Source: a virus | Strand: one strand, 5' to 3' | Length of the DNA: 64,000 nucleotides | IMG/VR virus record: IMGVR_UViG_3300027708_000012 | Span: 248,001 to 312,000 of that record | Shown here: piece by piece, positions 29,801-38,599 of the stretch | How the letters are laid out: the number at the start of each line of letters is the position of its first letter | How positions within the stretch are numbered: the first letter of the stretch is position 1 | Notes under the pieces: generated by a model | The model's input: the letters and a program-made list of their open reading frames with translations, nothing else | The model's database searches: none | What the model was told of the DNA's origin: nothing | Translations under genes and position numbers: made by a program

Positions 29801-30364
29801 TTAAAATGAACGTGTATAAAACACGTTGTAACCATCTTGACGTGAATCACCTGTGATCTTGTCGAAACGGAAACCAACTGCATTTTGTTTGTTGATTGCG
29901 TATGAAACACCAAGACGAAGTGTATCAGTTGTGTCGTTGTTTACATTAGGATTGCTAACAGACGTACGGAAACGATATCCTACTTGTGCTGTAAGACCAG
30001 TGTTACCAATTGGAGCTTTAACTCCTGGCTCTACTGAATAATATGCAAACTGACCGTTTGTGCTGTACTTGTTACCAACAGCAACTTTAGTGTAACCAAG
30101 AACTGGGCCATACAACGGAACAGTTGCAGTACCACCAACTTCTAATCGTGTACTAACTGCATTTGTAGTATCAGTTTGTGTAGACGATAGTTGTGTATGA
30201 ACACTGAATGTGCTGTTGATTGACTCACTTAATGTAAAATTAGTATTCATTTGATCTTTACCACCGTTTTTAGTGTCTAATTGAGCACCTTCGATTGTAA
30301 CTGATCCAGCAAATACCATTCCACTAATTGCCAAAGCAACCAAACCTGTTAAAATTTTCTTCAT
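29801..30364 (-). CDS. secreted outer-membrane beta-barrel-like protein
   Basis: A 187-residue protein with a clear signal peptide (MKKILTGLVALAISGMVFAG, cleavage near residue 19-20). Alternating polar/apolar strands follow, and it ends in VFYTRSF with a terminal Phe, the outer-membrane insertion signal. It is driven by its own sigma70 promoter (30404-30433) and has a strong ribosome-binding site and terminator, so it is probably expressed early. A surface change such as receptor masking or altered permeability is plausible inference. Confidence 0.75.
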   Translation of the reverse strand: MKKILTGLVALAISGMVFAGSVTIEGAQLDTKNGGKDQMNTNFTLSESINSTFSVHTQLSSTQTDTTNAVSTRLEVGGTATVPLYGPVLGYTKVAVGNKYSTNGQFAYYSVEPGVKAPIGNTGLTAQVGYRFRTSVSNPNVNNDTTDTLRLGVSYAINKQNAVGFRFDKITGDSRQDGYNVFYTRSF

Positions 30365-30403
30365 TTCTATTTCCTTTTTTTAAATGACTCGATGTCATTG
30401 ACT

Positions 30404-30433
30404 ATTATATATGCCTTTGCATCAGATAGTCAA
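30404..30433 (-). promoter_or_regulatory. sigma70-type promoter
   Basis: TTGACT (30433-30428), 18-nt spacer, TATAAT (30409-30404), upstream of the beta-barrel gene. Confidence 0.8.
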
Positions 30434-30452
30434 GAATATTTAACCCAATGTA

Positions 30453-31637
30453 TCAAGTAGTTAAACTACTAGTTTTCTTAAAAATATATATTCCTTCGCT
30501 TTTATACCCATTTTGCAACTTGTTATTACCTGCGCCTGGGCGTACATTTAGGGTCATATTTACAGTTTCTACATATCTAAACCCTAATTTCTTACTCATG
30601 TCAATCCAACGATCGACAATTTGAAATTGTTCATTTCCAGATTTATAATCTGCAATATTCACAGCGTATATTGCATCATCTGCTAGTGCTTTATTCAACA
30701 TTTTTACAGTGGGTTCTGCATATAGGTCAAACCATGCATCTAAATTAGTACAACGATTCATACATTGTGTAGGTTCATCGCTATACGTTTCTAAATTAAA
30801 ATAGGGTGGGCTTGAAAATGCCGCATCATATTTGCCTGGTTCTGGATCAAAGTCTTCACTAGGAATATTATGCATCTCATAGCCTGCACCTTGTCTGCAC
30901 TCTGTCATTAGTTCGCCCAATGCTTGTAAACCTTGGAATGTTTTTGTATTAGGATCAATACCGGTATAATGATATTTCATCTTACTACTCATTGCACCCA
31001 TCATTCTACCACCATAGCCGCTACTAAAGTCTAAAACATTTCCACCCATCATAACTGGACAGATATATTCCCATACGGCGCGAGCATTCATAGGTTTAAA
31101 GTTTTGTATACTACCACCACTTACTAATTCTAATGCTCTTCGAATATTATGTGGCAATACAGCATGTTCGCTTTCATCTCTGTGTACATAACACAAGTTA
31201 ATTGCACGTTTTAATTTATTGTCATTATTAAAACGCCCACGTAGACTAACTTCTTTGTCTTTACGTGTAAACGCATCTTGCATATTTTCAAACCAAAATC
31301 TTCCTAACTTTAAACCTTCATTGTTTCCTACGGCTAGTGTTTTATTTTCTATTTTTTTCTTTTTATCTGCAAGTTCAAAAATTTGATCAACACACCCTTC
31401 AAGATTATAGTAGTTGATTGGCAAAATATTGATGCCACGATAAATGTCAAAAACTTCCTGTTGTATTGCAACTTTGCCTGCATCATCCGCACTCGTCCAT
31501 AGTTCTTTACTCAGTTGTCTTAAACGAGCTTCGACATTCTCATAACCAGTTACTATCTTAGTATTAGGAGTAACTCCCCACTGGCTACAAAGATAGTTGT
31601 AGTAGTTAATTATTATTGGATTTGTAATGGGTTGCAT
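30453..31637 (-). CDS. DNA methylase with SPPY motif
   Basis: A 394-residue amino-methyltransferase. VLDFSSGYGGRM (about 197-208) is the SAM-binding motif I, HYTGIDPN follows, and SSPPYFNLE is catalytic motif IV of N6-adenine/N4-cytosine methylases. Residues 1-130 are a helical extension. It overlaps the 3' end of the preceding methylase-like gene by 32 nt and is the last gene of the helicase operon. Confidence 0.78.
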   Translation of the reverse strand: MQPITNPIIINYYNYLCSQWGVTPNTKIVTGYENVEARLRQLSKELWTSADDAGKVAIQQEVFDIYRGINILPINYYNLEGCVDQIFELADKKKKIENKTLAVGNNEGLKLGRFWFENMQDAFTRKDKEVSLRGRFNNDNKLKRAINLCYVHRDESEHAVLPHNIRRALELVSGGSIQNFKPMNARAVWEYICPVMMGGNVLDFSSGYGGRMMGAMSSKMKYHYTGIDPNTKTFQGLQALGELMTECRQGAGYEMHNIPSEDFDPEPGKYDAAFSSPPYFNLETYSDEPTQCMNRCTNLDAWFDLYAEPTVKMLNKALADDAIYAVNIADYKSGNEQFQIVDRWIDMSKKLGFRYVETVNMTLNVRPGAGNNKLQNGYKSEGIYIFKKTSSLTT

Positions 31638-32793
31638 AAATGCTTTTTATCTTTTCAATATGTTTAACATTTGGCACTAGTTGCCAAAACTCTACACCAT
31701 TTGCAGGACTAGTTTCTTTTAGAATACATACTAATTTATCGTATGCAGGTTCCTTGCTCCAAACTTTGTTGATCTTCTCAAACTCTTTTTCATCTTTAAC
31801 AGTGATCCAAAGTGTAGTGTGTCCTAGTGCAACATCAGGTCCGGCAAATTTAATAATACTCTTTTGCCCGCGATTGCCGTTTTTACTTACTACCAGTTTG
31901 TTTACACCTAGTCCGTCACGTTCTGAAACAATACGTTTGCTTACTTTAAACTCTTGCCCATAGTTTGATTCTTCGTTACCTACGCCAAAAATTACTAGTT
32001 GATGACCTTTGTTATTACGGCAAGTTTCACGACTAAGGCTACCATAGTTAGCTGTATAACCATCCAAATTCAATGCCAATACTTCGCTGGCATACAAATA
32101 GCCTGTTAAGTCCGCACCTGGTAAGAAAGTAGGTTTAGCAATAGTAACATATTGTTCGCCATCTGTAAACCTCACTCCTGCCGTTTTCTTTGTACGACTA
32201 AAATACATAACACACAATGGCACAAGACTCTTTTGGCTAATGCCTAAAAATCTGTATGTGTAAATGTCATCAATACGTTTTGACTCGTAGGCATTTTTAT
32301 TTGCACGAGTTACAACCAATACTGCTTCGCTTAGATTTTTATAAAAAGGAATAAAGTTATTGGTTGTTTCAAAGTCAATTGATGATATTGTGTACTTGGT
32401 AGTAAACTGTCTTTTGAAACAATCTTCGTTTGCTACATTAACTGGAAAATCATTATTGCCTAATGCCCGCAACAAGTTAGCACGAGCAATGCGTGTTTGT
32501 GTTCGGTCAATGTCGCTTAGGAACAACTGGTTGCGAAAAATGTGATCTAGTCGTGCTTGCTCATCAGGGATAGCCTTAGACAGAGTTGTCATAAGTTTAT
32601 CAGCAAGTGACAACATAATAGAACCAGTGCCGCATTGGGGATCTTGGTATGTTGTAGTAGGATCGGCTAAATCCTTAGCATCAATCATGCTGAGAACAGT
32701 CCTAGTACGTTCTGTACTAAGAATGATCTGTGTTCCTTCTCTGTTGAACAGTGGAATCTGTTGAATTACTTTTTTAATATTATTGCAAAGCAT
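31606..32793 (-). CDS. N6-DNA-methylase-like protein, possibly degenerate
   Basis: A 395-residue protein. TYQDPQCGTGSIMLSLADKL is motif I of HsdM-type N6-adenine methylases and LSDIDRTQTRIARANLL the following strand and helix, but no clear N/D-PPY/F catalytic motif is visible. It may be a recognition or scaffolding subunit. Met 32793 overlaps the helicase stop by 14 nt. Confidence 0.65.
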   Translation of the reverse strand: MLCNNIKKVIQQIPLFNREGTQIILSTERTRTVLSMIDAKDLADPTTTYQDPQCGTGSIMLSLADKLMTTLSKAIPDEQARLDHIFRNQLFLSDIDRTQTRIARANLLRALGNNDFPVNVANEDCFKRQFTTKYTISSIDFETTNNFIPFYKNLSEAVLVVTRANKNAYESKRIDDIYTYRFLGISQKSLVPLCVMYFSRTKKTAGVRFTDGEQYVTIAKPTFLPGADLTGYLYASEVLALNLDGYTANYGSLSRETCRNNKGHQLVIFGVGNEESNYGQEFKVSKRIVSERDGLGVNKLVVSKNGNRGQKSIIKFAGPDVALGHTTLWITVKDEKEFEKINKVWSKEPAYDKLVCILKETSPANGVEFWQLVPNVKHIEKIKSIYATHYKSNNN

Positions 32794-34990
32794 TATACTG
32801 TCCAATCGCACGATTTAAACTGGTTGTGTCAATGGCTGGCAAAACTTTACACCATTCTTTAGGAGTGATGCCTGTTACATCTTCAACTAGTTCAAAATCG
32901 CTAGAATTAATTATATCCTCAATACGTTTAATTTCCCAACCTTCTGACCAAGCAATGTTAATCAATTCGTAAATTTGTTTAACAGCAAATCTAAGTCGTT
33001 GCACAGCATCCTCAATTGGATCAACGGCTTGGTTCTTTTTAGTGCCAGGCAATGGATTGATAGTTTTCTTATTAGAGCCAGCTAGTACGTCATTTGTATT
33101 TAATTTACTAGTAGCTGTAACTTGATTACTGTCTTTCTTTAATGATGCAACAATGGCCATAATCTCAGCTGTAATGCCATTGCGGTCAATTGCTTGGCTC
33201 AAACGTTCCATGTGATTGTTAATGTCGCTGAGGAAACGTTCACTAATATCTTCACCTGTAAGCATGTTCCATTGATTACCAGTGTAGTCGTAAACTTCAC
33301 TAACATCCAGCCATTCTGTGATTAGTGTATTAGTAGCTGTACCTGTAATTGTACTGACTTGTTCGCAATGCTGATAAACAACACTGACAAGACGTTCAGG
33401 TGCATAGTCAAATACTAGTACACTTTCCTTCTCACCTTTAGCCCACGGAGTTTTACAACGGAAACAGCCTTGGAAGTAATCGCTAGCACTCTTGTCGTTG
33501 TTCATTTGATGCACACTCCACCATTCGGGAATACTAGTTCCTTCAAGGAAACGCCCGCAAGTTAGTGTAATAGTACCAAGCCCGCCTTCGATAGTGTCAC
33601 GTTGAATCAAATCTTTAACAGTTTGAATGTCTTTAACACCTTTGCCGCTAGCATTAATAATTCGTCGCTTGCCAAAAAATTGATGTTGTTTCAACATCTT
33701 TTCCAATGCGGCAATTGCAGCAACATCGTTTGGCAATACCCAAAGAGTGTGTCGGCTAACTTTGTCTGCAAAACTAATAAAACGTTTTGGTGGTTTCTTG
33801 TAAGTTGTCACAGCAAATGACAAAAATTCATTTACAGCCATTGTGTTTTTAAATGTGCCTTGCTCAGTGGCAAATAGTTTAGGAAATGTAAAGCCATCTT
33901 CGCCTAAGAGATCTTTAACCTTGTCTGGAACATTAACCATGGCATAGTTAATATCGGCACGATACTTGAATTGCTTGGCAAGAACTGTATCAGGAGTCAA
34001 CAATGCTTGTTTACGCAACTGTTGTTCTTCAACATAGTCAAAGTTATAAATTAGATCTTGTTCATAACGTCCACTAAGCACAGTCTTATAAGGTGTACCA
34101 CTCAATTCAACTTTCTTACTGAATTTTAATTTGTCCCACAATCGTTGTGTGTTGTCAGTAGTGGTTGCATAATGTTGCTCATCGAATGCTACCAAATCCC
34201 AATACACATTAAAGATATCTTTAAGCAGCTTATTAGGATTATCAAAATGTTTGTTAATAAATTGCAAACTGACAAATACTACATTTACAGGTCGTTCGCA
34301 CTTTAGCGTTTTAACTCGTTTGTAATCATGATATTGCCAGTCAGCATAGTTAACGTGACTTTCTTCTCCGTTAGGCAACAACGCACTCCAGCTGTCATTG
34401 ACACCAACTTTGGCCGTAACTACCAGTACAGTCTTTGCTTTTTGTGCTCGAGCAATTTCATAAGTCATAAAACATTTGCCAGCCCGCATAATAGCATTGA
34501 CCAGAATGTCATTTTTAGTTTTAAATTTATCAACAGCCCAGTCAACAATTTTTTGTTGGTAAGGAAATGCAGGAAAGTCTTCCAAGGCCATAACACCGTG
34601 ACGAACTTCGTTAATAAGTTGTTTACCAATATTAACTACATTGTCTACACTTTCTTGTTTTGGATCAAAGAACCATTCAGATGCGGTATTATCGCTAGGT
34701 ACCCACATACCCATACGTTTTTGTTTTGGGTGTAGCACACTTTGTTCTAGTTGACGGAGTTTACTCAAACTTTCGTGCTTGTCGCCCGTTTCACATATAT
34801 CACTTACATCTTCAACCCAGAGGATTTCGTAAGGATCGGCAGAATTTGCAGCTGTTAGCTGTTCTTTAATTCGAATTTCGGCTGCCTCATGAGCACTATT
34901 GGCTTTACGTCTAGCAGAGCCATTTTTAACCTGATGCGCTTTTCGATTTAGCTTAGTAGTATACCAATACATCACGCTATAATACTGCAT
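32780..34990 (-). CDS. SF2 helicase (restriction-helicase-like)
   Basis: A 736-residue SF2 helicase. The P-loop is NAIMRAGKCFMTYE, lacking the usual GxGKT pattern, followed by motif II DEQH, motif III SGTPYK, GRFLEGTSIPEW (motif V) and FQGCFRC (motif VI, with Arg finger). The architecture resembles helicase subunits of type I/III or DISARM-like systems; no nuclease motif was recognised in the roughly 100-residue N-terminal or the 200-residue C-terminal extensions. GGAG lies 5 nt before ATG 34990, and a TTGACT-17-TATAAT promoter is upstream. First gene of a helicase-methylase-methylase operon. Confidence 0.78.
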   Translation of the reverse strand: MQYYSVMYWYTTKLNRKAHQVKNGSARRKANSAHEAAEIRIKEQLTAANSADPYEILWVEDVSDICETGDKHESLSKLRQLEQSVLHPKQKRMGMWVPSDNTASEWFFDPKQESVDNVVNIGKQLINEVRHGVMALEDFPAFPYQQKIVDWAVDKFKTKNDILVNAIMRAGKCFMTYEIARAQKAKTVLVVTAKVGVNDSWSALLPNGEESHVNYADWQYHDYKRVKTLKCERPVNVVFVSLQFINKHFDNPNKLLKDIFNVYWDLVAFDEQHYATTTDNTQRLWDKLKFSKKVELSGTPYKTVLSGRYEQDLIYNFDYVEEQQLRKQALLTPDTVLAKQFKYRADINYAMVNVPDKVKDLLGEDGFTFPKLFATEQGTFKNTMAVNEFLSFAVTTYKKPPKRFISFADKVSRHTLWVLPNDVAAIAALEKMLKQHQFFGKRRIINASGKGVKDIQTVKDLIQRDTIEGGLGTITLTCGRFLEGTSIPEWWSVHQMNNDKSASDYFQGCFRCKTPWAKGEKESVLVFDYAPERLVSVVYQHCEQVSTITGTATNTLITEWLDVSEVYDYTGNQWNMLTGEDISERFLSDINNHMERLSQAIDRNGITAEIMAIVASLKKDSNQVTATSKLNTNDVLAGSNKKTINPLPGTKKNQAVDPIEDAVQRLRFAVKQIYELINIAWSEGWEIKRIEDIINSSDFELVEDVTGITPKEWCKVLPAIDTTSLNRAIGQYNALQ

Positions 34991-35019
34991 CTTCACTCCA
35001 ATTTACTGTTAATGTAATT

Positions 35020-35048
35020 ATTATACACTCAATATTTAAACAAGTCAA
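35020..35048 (-). promoter_or_regulatory. sigma70-type promoter
   Basis: TTGACT (35048-35043), 17-nt spacer, TATAAT (35025-35020), just downstream of the tmRNA terminator, driving the helicase operon. Confidence 0.85.
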
Positions 35049-35051
35049 CCA

Positions 35052-35076
35052 TAAAGAAACCCGCCGAAGCGGGTTC
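35052..35076 (-). terminator. tmRNA terminator
   Basis: AACCCGC-TTCG-GCGGGTT followed by TCTTT on the minus strand; stable tetraloop hairpin at the 3' end of the tmRNA transcript. Confidence 0.85.
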
Positions 35077-35079
35077 TAC

Positions 35080-35455
35080 TATTTTTGGTGACAAAGCATA
35101 GTTGCTTCGCGAGGGCAGTTTTTTAGGCTGCTAATGCAAATTCTGCATCATTGGCAGAAGCCAATGTTACTGGAACTTGAAAATACTCGAATGTAGATGT
35201 TTTAGCATTTACTTTAATTTGCTTGATTTACAGTCATCGCCTACTGAGTTGCCGTCTTCAATATCTAACCCCGTCGAAACCATGGCAGGCCCATCATAAA
35301 CACACTCAAATCTGAAAGGTGTCGCCTGTGACGCCTTGTGTTTATAACACCACCACTCGGGACTCAAACCCGCATGTGTTTATGGTGGACCTGGCGGGAG
35401 TCGAACCCGCGTCCGAGATTCCTTCTATCCAAAGGAATTACAACTATTTCATTTA
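35080..35455 (-). ncRNA. ssrA: circularly permuted tmRNA (two-piece)
   Basis: The acceptor piece comes first on the minus strand: GGACGCGGGTTCGACTCC T arm and CAGGTCC-A-CCA ending at 35383. After a 90-nt intervening segment (35293-35382) the other half begins at 35292 with GGGCCTG, which pairs with CAGGTCC, then the diagnostic GGTTTCGACGGGG. The tag reading frame follows (35206-35123). The intervening segment is closed by a 10-bp stem at the processed ends and holds a second T-arm-like sequence (35358-35373). The permuted order matches alpha- and some betaproteobacterial ssrA genes. Confidence 0.92.
35123..35206 (-). CDS. tmRNA proteolysis tag reading frame
   Basis: From the likely Ala resume codon (GCT, after AGTAAAT) the frame encodes a 27-residue tag beginning AKTSTFEYF and ending ANDAEFALAA-stop. 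The LAA terminus is a ClpXP/ClpAP degron. The exact resume codon is inferred. Confidence 0.8.
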   Translation of the reverse strand, partial: AKTSTFEYFQVPVTLASANDAEFALAA

Positions 35456-35461
35456 ACCCAA

Positions 35462-35665
35462 TTACTTGGGTTGAATATTTGCTGCCTGCAAGCCTTTTTG
35501 ACCTTGTACCACATCAAATGTCACTGATTGATTCTCTTGCAGAACTTTGAATCCTGATGTTTGAATCGCTGAGTAGTGTGCGAAAAGATCCTCGCCGCCG
35601 CCGTCTGGAGTAATAAACCCAAAACCTTTGGTTTCATTAAACCATTTTACTTTACCTGTTGCCAT
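35462..35665 (-). CDS. cold-shock-domain protein
   Basis: A 67-residue CspA-type protein with RNP1 KGFGFI and RNP2-like DLFAHYSAI. It binds single-stranded nucleic acid and melts RNA structure. Its stop lies 6 nt before the tmRNA acceptor piece, so the two are probably co-transcribed. TATAAT-like and GATAAATA-like boxes lie upstream near 35680-35712. Confidence 0.92.
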   Translation of the reverse strand: MATGKVKWFNETKGFGFITPDGGGEDLFAHYSAIQTSGFKVLQENQSVTFDVVQGQKGLQAANIQPK

Positions 35666-35773
35666 TTACTTAATTTCCTGTTAAAACACTATTATAGTGT
35701 ATTTTATTTATCAGAGCAAACATTTTGGCTAGAAAAACTAAATACTAGTACATTAAACACCGGGAGCGAATCG

Positions 35774-36364
35774 ATGGCATTAGTCGACTCAGTATTAAAT
35801 TTAATTAACAAGCAACCAAAAGATCCCAACGCACCAAAGCCTCTAGTAGGATCACGTAGCGAACGTGAAGCCAAACTAAAAGACAAAGCAGGTATGGTAA
35901 TCAGTGTATTTGCACTATTACTTGCTGTCAACAGCTGGTACGGTGGCACACTCAGCAGTAAGGTATTAAACAATACCATTGCTTCAAACAATGTATGGGC
36001 ATTTTATCAAGCTAAAAGTATCAAACAAACTCTAGCAGAACAAAGCCTTGACGATGCTACTTATCGCAAAGAAACAGAAAAAATGGCTAAATTACAAGCC
36101 AAGATCGATCGTTACGAAAGCGATCCTAAAACAGGCGAAGGCAAAAAAGAATTAATGGAAAAGGCACGTGCGTTAGAAGCAGAGCGTGACGAAGCTAAAA
36201 AACGTAGCCCATGGATTGGTTATGCCAGTACAATGTATCAATTGAGTATTGTGGTGTTGTCAGCAAGTATTCTTGCTGTTAGCATGAGCATGTTCTGGGG
36301 TAGCTTCTTTGTTGCTGGTTTAGGTGTATTGTTGTCAGCACAAGGCGTATACTTATTTTTCTAA
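35774..36364 (+). CDS. DUF4337-like membrane protein
   Basis: A 196-residue protein. A transmembrane segment at about 44-62, a charged helical coiled-coil segment at about 80-145 and two C-terminal membrane segments match DUF4337. Start 35774 has GGGAG upstream; longer reading overlaps the csp gene antisense. Function of the family is unknown. Confidence 0.7.
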   Translation: MALVDSVLNLINKQPKDPNAPKPLVGSRSEREAKLKDKAGMVISVFALLLAVNSWYGGTLSSKVLNNTIASNNVWAFYQAKSIKQTLAEQSLDDATYRKETEKMAKLQAKIDRYESDPKTGEGKKELMEKARALEAERDEAKKRSPWIGYASTMYQLSIVVLSASILAVSMSMFWGSFFVAGLGVLLSAQGVYLFF

Positions 36365-36446
36365 TTTAAAGAACCCACCTTAGGGCACGTTAGTCGTCAC
36401 GGTTATAGGCGTCCGAGCAATTGAACTGCACCTCGTTAGTGTGCCG

Positions 36447-36475
36447 GGAGATAAAGTAACTCCCACTTTTTTGGG
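36447..36475 (+). terminator. probable terminator
   Basis: GGGAG and CCTCC-type complementary CTCCC arms around ATAAAGTAA, then AC and T6, upstream of the third desaturase. The preceding stretch from 36365 also holds a GGCAC/GTGCC inverted repeat and no gene. Confidence 0.6.
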
Positions 36476-36485
36476 TAAATATATA

Positions 36486-37190
36486 ATGAATCCAATTATA
36501 TATACCCTGATAGTAACACATATTACTATCGTCTGTGTTACCCTATTTTTACATAGAGGTCAAGCACACAAAGGAATAGAATTCCACCCAATTCTAAGTC
36601 ATTTTATGCGATTCTGGTTGTGGTTAACAACTGGAATGATTACTCGTCAATGGGTAGCTATACATCGTAAACATCATGTGTTCAGTGATAAGGAAGGCGA
36701 TCCGCATAGTCCGCATATATTTGGCATTTGGAATATAGTATTTAAGGGTGTTACATTTTACGCTCGAGAAGGACGTAACGCTCAAACTATGATGAGTTAC
36801 GGAAAAGGTACTCCTAATGATTGGATTGAACGTAATTTGTATACCCCATATAATTTCTACGGAATTCTTTTAATGTTGATTATAGATCTTGTATTATTTG
36901 GTCTGTGGGGATTAGTAATATGGGGTATACAAATGGTGTGGATACCTTTTTGGGCAGCAGGAGTTATTAACGGAATAGGACATTGGTATGGATATCGTAA
37001 CGGTACTACAAGGGATGGGAGTCGTAACATTAGTAACATTGGCATACTTATTGGTGGCGAAGAGTTGCACAATAATCACCACTTGGATCCAGCGAGTGTT
37101 AAACTAAGTCGGCGCTGGTTTGAATTAGATATAGGCTGGATGTGGTTAAGTTTATTTAGATTTTTAAGACTAGCTAAACTTACACGTTAA
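36486..37190 (+). CDS. fatty-acid desaturase, copy 3
   Basis: A 234-residue membrane desaturase with HRGQAH, HRKHH followed by GDPHSP, and HNNHH. It is the shortest of the three and has a two-box pattern with hydrophobic stretches at about 5-25, 40-60 and 130-170. Met 36486 was chosen as the start near a GGTAAATAT late-like box. It converges on the tail-lysozyme gene. Confidence 0.85.
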   Translation: MNPIIYTLIVTHITIVCVTLFLHRGQAHKGIEFHPILSHFMRFWLWLTTGMITRQWVAIHRKHHVFSDKEGDPHSPHIFGIWNIVFKGVTFYAREGRNAQTMMSYGKGTPNDWIERNLYTPYNFYGILLMLIIDLVLFGLWGLVIWGIQMVWIPFWAAGVINGIGHWYGYRNGTTRDGSRNISNIGILIGGEELHNNHHLDPASVKLSRRWFELDIGWMWLSLFRFLRLAKLTR

Positions 37191-37191
37191 C

Positions 37192-37950
37192 TTATAGATT
37201 ACTTGCGTATTTTGTTGCTGTTGGAGCACGTTTAGCGGCTTGTACTTTGGCATTAGCTGGTCTTTCAAACTTGTGTGTCCATGCTCTACTGGCGGCATCT
37301 GCACTAGGGTACTCTCGTCCTATATATCTTGCACCGTCTGGCTCGGATAATGCAAAATCAATTTGTCCTTGCCAGTTATCTTTCCAACTTGGACCTAATT
37401 TTTGTTTTAATTGCGCAAATCGAGGACCGTTATGTTGAAATAATCCTCCACTAGGTAAGCCGTTAGAATCAATAGTTTCAACTCCTGATCTAAAGCCAGA
37501 CTCGTGTGCTATGTTAGCCATCATGCCTGCAATCTGTGTTATGCTCATATTCCATTTTTGTTTGCAATGACGAGCGATATCCCGCCAAGGAACAGAACCT
37601 GCAACTTGTTTAATTTCAACTTTAGGTTTAGCTACTGGCGGCGCCTTTGCTGTTTGTACTGGTGGCAAGGATTTAGGCTTGGCCGCTGGTGTAGCAACTG
37701 CTGTTGCTTTGGCTTTTGCAATATCTGCAGGACCAGTCATTCTTGTGTCAACGCCCGGAGGGCCAAATGGTGCTCTGCTAGGTATAGATTTTGGATCTAG
37801 TTTACCTGATCCTATTTTAGCAATATCGTCTTCTGCTTCTAGTGCATCAGCAAACTGTTGAGCTGGCGAATTAGTTTTTGGTGCTAGGCCTTTAGCTTGT
37901 AACAGATTGTCTAAATCGTCTTCTTTAATAGTAAATTCGTTTGCTCTCAT
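37192..37950 (-). CDS. phage tail lysozyme
   Basis: A 252-residue protein. An acidic N-terminal head (MRANEFTIKEDD) and an Ala/Pro/Lys-rich linker (residues 55-115) lead to a C-terminal domain with IAHESGFRSGVE, GGLFQHNGPRF and WQGQIDFAL, characteristic of phage tail lysozymes, with the Glu of HESGF as likely catalytic residue. It would cut peptidoglycan during infection. GATAAATA ends 4 nt before the ATG. Confidence 0.82.
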   Translation of the reverse strand: MRANEFTIKEDDLDNLLQAKGLAPKTNSPAQQFADALEAEDDIAKIGSGKLDPKSIPSRAPFGPPGVDTRMTGPADIAKAKATAVATPAAKPKSLPPVQTAKAPPVAKPKVEIKQVAGSVPWRDIARHCKQKWNMSITQIAGMMANIAHESGFRSGVETIDSNGLPSGGLFQHNGPRFAQLKQKLGPSWKDNWQGQIDFALSEPDGARYIGREYPSADAASRAWTHKFERPANAKVQAAKRAPTATKYASNL

Positions 37951-37954
37951 ACAC

Positions 37955-37962
37955 TATTTATC
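37955..37962 (-). promoter_or_regulatory. late promoter octamer (leaderless spacing)
   Basis: GATAAATA then GTGT and the ATG of the tail lysozyme. Confidence 0.55.
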
Positions 37963-38599
37963 GCTTTCTTAGTTCGTTGACAAAATCTAACAGTAGCGCA
38001 TGATGTTTTCCATTGTGGTACTTGCCTTTCATCCAACTATAGCTATTGTACCAAAATTGTTCACTTTCTGGATGAGCGCCAATCAGTCCTATACGTCCTT
38101 TTATTATAGCCATAGGGTCGTCGTTAGCATACTTGGCAATAGTATCATAATACCCTGTACCAGTAAAGGCACAGCCATCGTACCAAAACATGTTCATTGG
38201 GGTTCCTAGCCATTCTATTTTTATGTTTTTAGCATGCGGGCGGCGAGTATCTGTATTAGGTTGTTTTAGATACTGTACAGCATCTATATCGCCTAGTAAA
38301 TTAAAATAATGTTTGCCAGCCCAATACGCCCCCATGCATATACCAAGATAATAACCACCATTAGCTATAAACTGCTTAATACGAGCACCGTTATACTTAA
38401 ACGCACGATTGAAGCTACTAGCATCACCGAAGCCGCCAGGAACTGCTACAATATCTACGCCATCAAAGAAGTTGTCTTCTAATTCGTTGATGCCAAAGAT
38501 TTTAAAATTATAAAAGGCACTAAGTGCCTTTATAATACCATTTCCACTCTGCACTGAACACTTAGGATCGTACAAGAATAGTGCAATTGTAGGTTTCAT
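37958..38599 (-). CDS. BPL_N-type glutamine-amidotransferase-like protein
   Basis: A 213-residue class I amidotransferase fold: VAVPGGFGDASSF, nucleophile elbow GICMGAYWAG and the late IGAHPESE. These match the N-terminal domain found in some biotin-protein ligases (BPL_N). Met 38599 forms an ATGA overlap with the upstream small membrane gene, which decides the start. Function in phages unknown. Confidence 0.72.
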   Translation of the reverse strand: MKPTIALFLYDPKCSVQSGNGIIKALSAFYNFKIFGINELEDNFFDGVDIVAVPGGFGDASSFNRAFKYNGARIKQFIANGGYYLGICMGAYWAGKHYFNLLGDIDAVQYLKQPNTDTRRPHAKNIKIEWLGTPMNMFWYDGCAFTGTGYYDTIAKYANDDPMAIIKGRIGLIGAHPESEQFWYNSYSWMKGKYHNGKHHALLLDFVNELRKR

